Source of the DNA: an uncultured Cellvibrio sp.
Lineage (GTDB): Bacteria > Pseudomonadota > Gammaproteobacteria > Pseudomonadales > Cellvibrionaceae
Direction: 5' to 3'
Length of the DNA: 10,189 nt
Assembly: GCA_946886255.1 (NCBI GenBank)
Contig: CAMPIG010000140.1
Location: 1 to 10,189, forward strand
Positions 1 to 5,653 of this stretch are shown here, one piece after another. The stretch's first letter is position 1. Each line of letters begins with the position of its first letter. The position numbers and the translations under genes were made by a program. The notes under the pieces were generated by a model. It had not been told where the DNA came from and did no database searches. It saw nothing but the letters and a program-made list of their open reading frames with translations.

Positions 1-297
1 ATAATATCTGATAAATATATAATCATAGCAACCATCATCTAATATTTTTTTAAGCTCACGATTAAGCCGTTTTTGAAAACCAAAAAAATACTTTTGCCAC
101 CCAATATCAATGTGGCCCACATAGGAATTGGCTTTTCTAAACTCTTTTAATAAAGGAAAACTTACACCGTTTGGATTGCACGACAACACATCGACATCAG
201 CGAAGCTACACAACTCTGTATAAATATGGTAACTCCTTATACTGTGCCCGGCCCCATTATTGATGGGTAACGATGTTGTAATAAATAGAACTTTCAT
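1..297 (-). CDS. Glycosyltransferase, N-terminal part (GT4-like, GT-B fold); cut by window edge
   Basis: The 99 N-terminal codons of a gene that continues past the left edge. The protein opens MKVLFITTSLPINNGAGHSI, followed by RSYHIYTEL. A hydrophobic first beta strand, then a small Gly-rich loop and a helix, is the usual beginning of GT-B glycosyltransferases of the GT4 type, which transfer a sugar from a nucleotide donor. The donor-binding C-terminal half is not visible, so family and substrate cannot be fixed. The start is well supported: AAAGGAGATGA lies just upstream of the ATG. The gene begins 21 bases after the C39-like gene ends, which suggests one transcript. It could modify the peptide encoded at 4997-5167 or belong to an unrelated glycan cluster further left. 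Confidence 0.7.
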   Translation of the reverse strand, partial: MKVLFITTSLPINNGAGHSIRSYHIYTELCSFADVDVLSCNPNGVSFPLLKEFRKANSYVGHIDIGWQKYFFGFQKRLNRELKKILDDGCYDYIFIRYY

Positions 298-318
298 AAC
301 AATATCATCTCCTTTGAT

Positions 319-777
319 TTAGGATTTCAAATCGTTTTGTGTTTCGTACGAACGGACAATCAGTGCTGATTCACAGTAGTGACATTCCACTTCATATTGT
401 TGATATTCATATCTCTCGCAGTCAGGATCAAAAATATAATAAGTTTCATGATCGACCTTTAAGAGCACAGCATATCTATTCATTCGCCAGCGAATAATGC
501 AGGGAAAAATTACATTTTTAATATCTAGGTAATTTCCATCAAAATATTGCGTTTGCAAACCATTTAAACTGCAGAGTTCCGTTAGTTTTTCTATCGAATT
601 AATATCTCTAAAATGGGAATATTCTTTTTTAAATTTTGAAAACGGAACATTCTGACCATAGTGATGAAGGATCATAGCCACGCAAGCAAGGGCGTCCTCT
701 CCCGACCCAGATTTTCTAATAAGGTAAGTGTCATGAGTCAAGCCTAATAATTTTTTAATCTTAAACATAATTGACAT
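319..777 (-). CDS. Stand-alone C39-like domain protein lacking catalytic residues (152 aa)
   Basis: The whole protein is one domain resembling the C39 bacteriocin-processing peptidase that forms the N-terminus of the PCAT at 5654-7801. The two align without gaps around the active site: ECGLACLGMI in the transporter against EDALACVAMI here, and CIIHWGLNHFVVL against CIIRWRMNRYAVL. The catalytic Cys becomes Asp28, the catalytic His becomes Arg101 and the oxyanion-hole Gln becomes Lys22. The third triad residue (Asp117, in FDPD) is kept. It should fold as a C39 domain but not cleave. Degenerate C39 domains, such as that of HlyB, are known to bind substrate, so a leader-binding or chaperone role is plausible. 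I chose the ATG at 777 because TAGGAA lies 8 bases upstream. An in-frame start at 918 would add 47 residues unlike the family. It has no membrane segment, so it is probably cytosolic, and it appears cotranscribed with the glycosyltransferase. Confidence 0.75.
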   Translation of the reverse strand: MSIMFKIKKLLGLTHDTYLIRKSGSGEDALACVAMILHHYGQNVPFSKFKKEYSHFRDINSIEKLTELCSLNGLQTQYFDGNYLDIKNVIFPCIIRWRMNRYAVLLKVDHETYYIFDPDCERYEYQQYEVECHYCESALIVRSYETQNDLKS

Positions 778-879
778 GTTTATATTCCTATACAAACTCT
801 TCCAAATTTCATCGTGCAAATAGAGCAAGTAAAGACTGACAAAACTCTTTGTTATAATAGCTTCCACAGTGAGAAATAA

Positions 880-909
880 ACTATTCGTGTCCCAAAATCG
901 TTGCGTCAA
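880..909 (-). promoter_or_regulatory. Candidate sigma-70 promoter for the C39-like/glycosyltransferase genes
   Basis: On the minus strand TTGACG (904-909) is followed after 18 bases by AATAGT (880-885), giving a start site near 873 and about 95 bases of leader before the ATG at 777. The -10 box matches consensus at four of six positions. A second -10-like TATAAC lies at 851-856 but lacks a good -35 box. Based on box matching only. Confidence 0.35.
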
Positions 910-940
910 TAGTGGCACCTTCGCATGCTCTTATCGATCG

Positions 941-968
941 GATACTCTGATTGATCGTATCGAGTATC
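941..968. repeat. Inverted repeat GATACTC-N14-GAGTATC
   Basis: Perfect 7-base arms around a 14-base loop. TTTT follows on the plus strand. The repeat lies just upstream of the candidate promoter at 880-909, so it could be an operator or a weak plus-strand terminator. Confidence 0.4.
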
Positions 969-998
969 TTTTAACAAATTTATGCGATTCAACATAAT

Positions 999-1025
999 GG
1001 CGAAAATTGAGAGTGCGTTTTCGCC
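999..1025. repeat. Inverted repeat GGCGAAAA-N11-TTTTCGCC
   Basis: Perfect 8-base arms around an 11-base loop. No T-run follows on either strand, so a simple terminator is unlikely. Confidence 0.4.
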
Positions 1026-1190
1026 GGGAATGCTTTCTCATAAGCGAAATTCCGCGAAGCACGGCAGATTATTCAATAGCCACGTCAACTGGATGATTCA
1101 AACCAACTTCTGCTTTTCCTAAAAAGTTTTTTGTCTAACCTAGCAAGCGGAATAATTATCTTCGCCTTCCATGGACAGCCGCTGTGTTAA

Positions 1191-1243
1191 GTACTTTATG
1201 AAATTTGCAAAGCTATATAGCTTTGCAGCGATTTACAAAGTAC
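1191..1243. repeat. Long stem-loop with a perfect 20-bp palindromic core
   Basis: The core GCAAAGCTATATAGCTTTGC (1207-1226) is its own reverse complement. It is flanked by GTACTTT (1191-1197) and AAAGTAC (1237-1243), with partly paired bases between, so the full 53 bases can form a cruciform or RNA hairpin. Such structures occur as transposon ends, recombination sites, dimeric regulator sites and structured RNAs. Nothing nearby decides between these. Confidence 0.55.
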
Positions 1244-1279
1244 CAAAACGTTAGTCGCTCAAGGCGAGTAAGCTTATGG

Positions 1280-1292
1280 CCGCAGTCTGCGG
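1280..1292. repeat. Short inverted repeat CCGCA-GTC-TGCGG
   Basis: Five-base GC-rich arms around a 3-base loop, close to the larger palindrome at 1191-1243. No T-run follows it. Confidence 0.3.
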
Positions 1293-1490
1293 AAAGAGCC
1301 AAAGCGATTGCGATAAAAACCGTATGAACATCACATTTTTTTATTATTAAAGGATTCGATTTACCTGGATAAACTCGAGGATTTTTTAGTTAAGAACGAC
1401 GGATGAATTCCTTTAATTTCCTACACCTCTTTTAAAGCTGGATGCTCGCGTTATATTCCTCTGTCCTGCATCTGCAAATAAAGTTAATGC

Positions 1491-2711
1491 TCATTCATAA
1501 CGTAAAGATTCAATTGGATCCAGGTTGGCAGCTTTAATTGCTGGAATTATCCCAAAAACAATTCCAATAAATATAGGAAAACCTAGAGCAATAGAGACGG
1601 ACCACCAAGGTATATGTGCTGAACCGATATTAGGAATTACAATAGCCGCCCCATGAGCAAGCAAGGCGCCAACAACAAGTCCAATCGATCCTCCTAACTT
1701 GCATAGCACACTAGATTAAATTAAAAACTGCGATAGAATATATCGTCGTTTTGCGCCGATAGCTTTGCATATACCAATTTCTCGTGTGCGTTCGGTAACT
1801 GAAACCAACATTATATTCATAATGCCAATACCGCCAACCAACAATGAAATACTTACAACCCCTGCCATCACAAGAGTGACCATTACAGTAATCTTGGAAA
1901 AAGAAGCGTTCAACTCGTTTAATGATTCAACATTAAAATCATCATCTTTACCATTAAGGTTATGCGTTCTACGCAAAAGCACTCGAATGTTTTCTGCAAC
2001 CACATTAGATTCGCTTAAATGATTTACAGCTAACTTGATTTGAATATCAGCCTGCGCCTTATTGCCATTCATGCTCAGTATTGTTTCATAGGGTAAAATG
2101 ACTGCATTGTTCTGCTCAAATGATAGTACACCCTCACTCGCTTCCAGAAGACCGACAACTTTTACCCACTCAGAATTTACTTCAATAAATTTTCCCTTCG
2201 GATCTTTCGGCAGCATTAGATCGTCGCGCACTTTTATACCAATTACACATACCCTTCTACGACTTTTATTATCGCTATCTGATAAAAAACGCCCGCTTTT
2301 AACAAACAACCCATTAACTTTAGAGTAGGTGCTGGTAGTACCAATTATCCTTCCCGAAATTGACCTGACACCATAACGCACTGTGTTCGCAAAATCAGAG
2401 CCAAGCACAGGTGTAATTGAATCTATGCCACTAATATGGTCATTAATTTGCTGTAAGTCGTGCGATGTGATACGAGCTATATGCTGATTTAACCTATCAT
2501 CAAAGGAAGTGTATGACGAAACCGATAAACTATTCGCGCCCAATCCTTCAAATTGCTTACCAATACTTTCACCTAAGCCTTGAATTATAGAGATTGTTAC
2601 GATCACAGACGCAATACCTATAATAATGCCGAGCGTGGTCAACATACTTCGTAAGCGATGTGCACCAATAGAAGAGAGAGCCAAACGCATACACTCAATA
2701 GCATTGAACAT
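1491..2711 (-). pseudogene. MacB/FtsX-type ABC permease interrupted by one in-frame TAA
   Basis: A full-length MacB-type permease (406 codon positions before the final stop) broken by TAA at 1716-1718. The reading frame does not shift: the protein reads ...RRYILSQFLI, stop, SSVLCKLGGS... and ends normally in LDPIESLRYE. Family members usually have Glu at the stop position (QFLIE), so a GAA to TAA change explains it. The upstream part has the N-terminal membrane helix (about residues 22-45), the periplasmic MacB core domain, the second helix (about 274-305) and the cytoplasmic TREIGICKAIGA loop that contacts the ATPase. Helices 3 and 4 lie after the stop and would be lost. A GTG at 1707-1709 could restart the fragment but has no clear ribosome site. 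The gene starts 2 bases after the ATPase stop, so the two are translationally coupled. Alternatives are a sequencing error or stop read-through. Confidence 0.85.
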
Positions 2712-2713
2712 TT

Positions 2714-3400
2714 TTAGACCTTTTTAATATGATCTTTCACGATTTTTCCATCTCGCATGTATATCTCTCTATCACATCGACATGCAATTTCTGGCTCGTG
2801 CGTAACTATCACAATAGTGTTTCCTTCTTGGCGCAACTCTTCAAAAAGGTTCATGATTTCGTTAGATGTAGTGGTGTCTAAATTACCAGTTGGCTCATCT
2901 GCTAATAAAATAGATGGTTTTGTCACCATTGCACGTGCTATTGCAACGCGTTGACGTTGGCCGCCAGATAATTGATTGGGTAAATGCTCCTCACGTCCTC
3001 CTAGGCCAACTCTCTCCAAGACACGTTGAGCAGCATGCTTTCGCTCTTTCAATCTAATGCCGCGATATACAAGCGGTTGCATTACATTGCCTAGCACGGA
3101 CATTCGAGCCAACAAATTAAAGTTTTGAAAAACAAAACCGATTTTAAAATTTCGTACATCAGCCTGCTCATCATCACTTAGTTGACTAGCATCAATTCCA
3201 TTCAAAAGATAAGAACCACGGCTAGGCCTGTCAAGCACGCCCAAAATATTCATCATTGTGGATTTTCCGGAGCCGGACGCGCCAGTAATAGCAATATATT
3301 CATTTGCATCAATTGTTAGATCAACTCCATTCAGAGCACATATAAGTTGTCCGCCAACAAAATATTCCTTTATAACATTCTCCAATGCAATTAGCGTCAT
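2714..3400 (-). CDS. MacB/LolD-type ABC transporter ATPase (228 aa)
   Basis: A complete ATPase of the MacB/LolD (lipoprotein and peptide exporter) class, which powers conformational change in its FtsX-type permease rather than substrate movement through a channel. All motifs are intact: Walker A GASGSGKST (40-48), Q-loop Gln92, signature LSGGQRQR (from 144), Walker B ILLADEPTGNLD (from 164) and the H-loop His201. An in-frame GTG at 3415 would add five residues, but I prefer the ATG at 3400 because GTGAGG sits at the right distance upstream of it. It follows the MacA-like gene by 34 bases and precedes the permease by 2 bases, so the three genes form one operon. Its permease partner is truncated, so this ATPase may have no functional complex unless the stop is read through. 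Confidence 0.9.
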   Translation of the reverse strand: MTLIALENVIKEYFVGGQLICALNGVDLTIDANEYIAITGASGSGKSTMMNILGVLDRPSRGSYLLNGIDASQLSDDEQADVRNFKIGFVFQNFNLLARMSVLGNVMQPLVYRGIRLKERKHAAQRVLERVGLGGREEHLPNQLSGGQRQRVAIARAMVTKPSILLADEPTGNLDTTTSNEIMNLFEELRQEGNTIVIVTHEPEIACRCDREIYMRDGKIVKDHIKKV

Positions 3401-3434
3401 ACGTATTATCCTCACTATCGCGCAACATCAGATT

Positions 3435-4610
3435 TCAGGGCAATACAGCGAAAATTGGTTCACCATCTTTTAAAGTTCGCAATAGGCGATCAGGACCGAT
3501 GAGTATCTGATCGCCTACATTTAGTTCATTTATTGAAACAGATGAAATTTCCTGGTACTCATCATCAGACAATCCCAAAAGTACTGGCACAAGGCGAGCC
3601 CTTCCATTGTCACTTACAAATACATAACTTGTACTTTCTTTGCCTGGCAACGCTAGAACTGCTTGAATAGGTACTGAAAGTTTTTTACTTCCACCACTGA
3701 GAAAAATCTCAGCGCGTATAGACATACCCGGCAAAAGTTTTAAGGCGGGTTTTTCTTCAAAACGAATTTTAACGGCAATACTTAAACCATTTTGGCCACT
3801 TTTAGATTTGGCTATTTCCCCAATTGAATATACAACCCCATTTAATGGGTGCGCCGAATGTGCGATGACAGAAACTTCAACACGTTGACCTGCACTGACA
3901 TTACCAATATCAGCTTCATCTACATTTATTTCTGCATATAAACTGGCAGGATTAACTATAGTCATCAAGCTTGACGCAGTATAATTTGTAGTACCAGATA
4001 TCGCGGTTTCACCAACCTTTATCGATATGGATGTGACGACCCCTTTAATCGGAGAGTATATACGCGTTTTCGCCAAGTTATCCTTAGCTTGTGCCAGCTG
4101 TGCTTGTATTTGGACTAATCGTTCCTGCTCTGCTCGAATGTTTAATTCGGCTGTTGATAACCGGAAAGTAATCTCTTCAAACGATTGCTCATCGATTAGC
4201 TTTTTGTCATGTACTATTTTTTTTCTTTTCCATTGTGAAAGTACATTTTCATGGTCTAATTTCGAGCGCTCAACTGCAATGGTCTGCATGATTACCGCCG
4301 CCTCACTTTGCTGTACGGCAGAAATATAAGTTTCGTCGTCTATCGTTAATAATAACTGTCCTTTTTCTACTTGATCACCTTCATTTGCAAAAATGGCCCT
4401 TACCTTCCCAATTACTTCCGTACTTAATTGTACTTGTTCTTCATGATTTAAATTGCCTGAAGCAATGATTGACCTATTTAGTGTTCGAAGTTGTAGCTGT
4501 TCGGTTTGCACAGTAACCGCTTCACCCTTAGCTATATCGGTTGAGCGCACCTTTACAACCAACAAAAATACTACACACATAACACCAACGATTAGCGTTT
4601 TTCCTTTCAT
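3435..4610 (-). CDS. MacA-like periplasmic adaptor (membrane fusion) protein (391 aa)
   Basis: A tripartite-efflux adaptor of the MacA/RND type that should link the MacB-type permease to an outer-membrane TolC channel. Order of parts: one N-terminal membrane anchor (about residues 5-20, no lipobox Cys), first lipoyl half (about 62-92, ending GDQVEKGQLLLTID), a coiled-coil hairpin rich in Gln, Glu and Leu (about 94-180), second lipoyl half (YSPIKGVVTSISIKVGE, 185-201), then beta-barrel (about 225-305) and membrane-proximal domains. Length is normal for the family. It heads an operon with the ATPase and permease. The ribosome site (TGAG upstream of the ATG) is weak. In peptide clusters such sets can act in self-protection or export; the sequence does not decide which. 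Confidence 0.87.
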   Translation of the reverse strand: MKGKTLIVGVMCVVFLLVVKVRSTDIAKGEAVTVQTEQLQLRTLNRSIIASGNLNHEEQVQLSTEVIGKVRAIFANEGDQVEKGQLLLTIDDETYISAVQQSEAAVIMQTIAVERSKLDHENVLSQWKRKKIVHDKKLIDEQSFEEITFRLSTAELNIRAEQERLVQIQAQLAQAKDNLAKTRIYSPIKGVVTSISIKVGETAISGTTNYTASSLMTIVNPASLYAEINVDEADIGNVSAGQRVEVSVIAHSAHPLNGVVYSIGEIAKSKSGQNGLSIAVKIRFEEKPALKLLPGMSIRAEIFLSGGSKKLSVPIQAVLALPGKESTSYVFVSDNGRARLVPVLLGLSDDEYQEISSVSINELNVGDQILIGPDRLLRTLKDGEPIFAVLP

Positions 4611-4723
4611 GAAATATCTCAGATAAAATAATTGGCGACATCTCTATATTAAATTGAACAATAGTAAGAGGGGCTAGCATTCCCAATACCTAGAGCTATC
4701 CTATTGAAAAGAATTTAGTAATA

Positions 4724-4745
4724 CACTTGGGCTTTAGCCCAAGTG
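4724..4745. repeat. Strong hairpin CACTTGGGCT-TT-AGCCCAAGTG
   Basis: Perfect 10-base arms around a 2-base loop, extendable by TAAT/ATTA with one bulged base. It lies between the precursor terminator and the MacA-like gene, probably in that operon's 5' leader. No T-run follows on either strand, so it looks more like an mRNA-stability or attenuation element than a terminator. Confidence 0.5.
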
Positions 4746-4775
4746 ATTATGTCAGCGAAGCTAAACCTACACTGC

Positions 4776-4806
4776 CTTATAAAAAAACTAAAGTATTCCA
4801 CCACAA
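4776..4806 (-). promoter_or_regulatory. Candidate promoter of the MacA-like operon
   Basis: Minus-strand TTGTGG (4801-4806) and TATAAG (4776-4781) are 19 bases apart. The -10 box matches consensus at five of six positions, while the -35 box and spacing are poor. It lies downstream of the precursor terminator and about 165 bases before the gene, so the operon could be transcribed independently of the precursor. Confidence 0.35.
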
Positions 4807-4876
4807 CAGCTTGTTTATTTCGGAAAATTTAGAATATTAAACGGAAAACCCAATAAAAAAATGAACCTGCCGAACG

Positions 4877-4891
4877 ATGTCACCGTGACAT
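4877..4891. promoter_or_regulatory. Operator-like palindrome ATGTCAC-C-GTGACAT
   Basis: Perfect 7-base arms around one central base, about 70 bases upstream of the candidate promoter at 4776-4806. The size and symmetry suit a dimeric helix-turn-helix regulator. No regulator gene is in the window. Confidence 0.35.
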
Positions 4892-4914
4892 GAAAAATGC
4901 ACCACTTCTATTGT

Positions 4915-4946
4915 AAAAAAGGTAATGGACTAAATCGTCCACTACC
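4915..4946 (-). terminator. Rho-independent terminator of the precursor peptide gene
   Basis: On the minus strand GGTAGTGGAC-GATTTA-GTCCATTACC forms a 10-pair stem with one G-U pair, immediately followed by TTTTTT. The G-U pair is stable only in the minus-strand RNA, which supports the direction. It lies 50 bases after the precursor stop. It should end or reduce transcription before the MacA-like operon. Confidence 0.8.
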
Positions 4947-4996
4947 TTGATGGCGCTATTTCTTTATTAAAGCTTTCGCAGCCTATAATAAACTAA

Positions 4997-5167
4997 CTAG
5001 TAGCAAATTGTGTTGCATTGTTGGGTCCATCCTTGATGACAGATTAAATTATCGTCACAATATAGCACTCCAACTGCCTGGCAGACGGTGTTGCACCACT
5101 GCTGGCCTCCAACTACTGCTTCAACCTCATCAAGGCTTAACTCGCGAATTCCTGCAATTTCTTTCAT
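4997..5167 (-). CDS. Double-glycine precursor peptide, six-cysteine bacteriocin/microcin-like (56 aa)
   Basis: A short precursor with a 21-residue leader (MKEIAGIRELSLDEVEAVVGG) of the class that C39 peptidases cleave after Gly-Gly, as the PCAT upstream should do. The predicted mature peptide is 35 residues, from QQW to ICY. Its six Cys are at core positions 4, 8, 16, 22, 30 and 34, giving mirror-symmetric gaps of 3, 7, 5, 7 and 3. The motifs CNTVC and CNTIC mirror each other at the two ends, each preceded by QQ. The core has no Lys or Arg; Asp17 and Asp18 are its only acidic residues. I prefer the ATG at 5167 to the in-frame ATG at 5179 because GGAG at 5174-5177 is its ribosome site. It has its own promoter candidate and terminator. 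The sequence suggests export and three disulfides; further modification is possible but unproven. I do not recognise it as a named bacteriocin. Confidence 0.85.
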   Translation of the reverse strand: MKEIAGIRELSLDEVEAVVGGQQWCNTVCQAVGVLYCDDNLICHQGWTQQCNTICY

Positions 5168-5173
5168 AATAAA

Positions 5174-5177
5174 CTCC
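5174..5177 (-). promoter_or_regulatory. Ribosome binding site that decides the precursor start
   Basis: GGAG on the minus strand lies 6 bases before the ATG at 5167. It sits inside the alternative start region (ATGGAG), so the in-frame ATG at 5179 has no such site of its own and is unlikely to be used. Confidence 0.7.
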
Positions 5178-5183
5178 ATTGGT

Positions 5184-5372
5184 TTACGCTATATCAAAAC
5201 GCGAAGTCCACTTTCGCTGGCACCATGCCAATGCTATAAGCATTTTCCATACTCGATAAGCATGTAACTTCTTGCATCTTTTCAATTTTTCGTCACCAAG
5301 ATGCGCCCCATGCTTAATATTTTGTAATAATCGTGCTCTCCTACAAATGATAGAATAATCATATGCGTGCAA
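5184..5372 (-). CDS. Doubtful small basic ORF upstream of the precursor (62 aa)
   Basis: I do not recognise this product. It begins with TTG at 5372, preceded at 6 bases by AGAGG, and ends 16 bases before the precursor ATG, so both would lie on one transcript from the promoter at 5468-5497. The protein is rich in Lys, Arg and His, with a short hydrophobic patch (VWKMLIALAWC) near its end and no clear signal or membrane segment. Position and charge would suit a small immunity or accessory protein. The rare start codon and unremarkable composition also suit a chance reading of the 5' leader. Treat it as unproven. Confidence 0.28.
   Translation of the reverse strand: MHAYDYSIICRRARLLQNIKHGAHLGDEKLKRCKKLHAYRVWKMLIALAWCQRKWTSRFDIA
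5230..5263. repeat. Small inverted and direct repeats in the precursor leader
   Basis: AATGCT-ATA-AGCATT (5230-5244) is a perfect inverted repeat. ATAAGCAT occurs at 5236-5243 and again at 5256-5263, exactly 20 bases apart, about two helical turns. This could be a regulator site or RNA structure ahead of the precursor, but elements this short can also arise by chance. Confidence 0.3.
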
Positions 5373-5467
5373 GCTGTTCCTCTAATTTTTTTGATTGCAT
5401 TAATTTTGTCACGATTGAAATAGCATAACCTTACACATCAACAACAATAACCAGGTTCGCTCGACTT

Positions 5468-5497
5468 TTTACAAAACAACTTCTGAATTACTGTCAA
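5468..5497 (-). promoter_or_regulatory. Candidate sigma-70 promoter for the precursor gene
   Basis: A perfect -35 box TTGACA (5492-5497) is followed after 18 bases by TGTAAA (5468-5473), four of six matches to consensus. The start site would be near 5460, leaving a leader of roughly 290 bases before the precursor, an unusually long one that contains the doubtful ORF and the repeats at 5230-5263. It implies that the precursor can be expressed separately from its exporter. Confidence 0.5.
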
Positions 5498-5517
5498 TTA
5501 ATTATCATGCGCACATT

Positions 5518-5545
5518 TTGGCTTGCCAGTAACCAGCCAAGCCAA
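5518..5545. repeat. Inverted repeat TTGGCTTG-N12-CAAGCCAA between transporter and precursor promoter
   Basis: Perfect 8-base arms around a 12-base loop, about 110 bases after the transporter stop and 20 bases upstream of the TTGACA box. No T-run follows on the minus strand. It may be a weak transporter-operon terminator or an upstream regulatory site. Confidence 0.4.
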
Positions 5546-5653
5546 GTTGTTTAGTTTACTTCCTAGCAACTATTTGTTTTTCCGTGAGACTTGTTATTCT
5601 CCAATACGGTCTCTCTTCATACGTGGCTTTTGGGATAGAGCAAAGGTCTTTTA

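Larger units (their letters stand above)
919..1490. other. Gene-free structured intergenic stretch
   Basis: I see no convincing coding sequence in these 572 bases on either strand. The stretch separates the end of the MacB-type gene from the leader of the C39-like gene. It holds four inverted repeats, listed separately (941-968, 999-1025, 1191-1243, 1280-1292). No clear rho-independent terminator with a T-run follows the permease gene. The density of hairpins suggests a regulatory or small-RNA region, or a decayed non-coding mobile element. I cannot tell which. Confidence 0.5.

Noticed and set aside
778..918. N-terminal extension of the C39-like protein to an in-frame start at 918.
   Set aside because: The extra 47 residues do not resemble the family, and the ATG at 777 has a good ribosome site (TAGGAA at 8 bases). 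A candidate promoter also lies inside the extension.
1133..1256. An integron attC-like site: GTCTAAC on one side and GTTAGTC on the other, with a palindrome between.
   Set aside because: The outer boxes do not pair perfectly, the inner boxes do not match each other, and there is no integrase or cassette structure.
1251..1331. A 26-codon minus-strand ORF (begins MFIRFLSQS).
   Set aside because: No ribosome site, no precursor-like leader, and it runs through the hairpin at 1280-1292.
1491..1709. A separate 72-residue membrane protein starting at GTG 1709.
   Set aside because: It is in the same frame as the upstream permease and is its natural C-terminus after a single stop, so it is better described as part of one broken gene.
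2098..4329. Plus-strand ORFs opposite the MacAB-like genes.
   Set aside because: All lie antisense to clearly recognisable coding sequence and show no domain or ribosome-site support.
5168..5179. The upstream in-frame ATG as precursor start.
   Set aside because: Its own first codons provide the GGAG for the ATG at 5167, and the four extra residues are not needed for a GG leader.
5359..5400. A 13-codon ORF (MQSKKLEEQLARI) before the doubtful 62-codon ORF.
   Set aside because: No ribosome site, ends quickly, and no continuation in another frame looks like a known protein.
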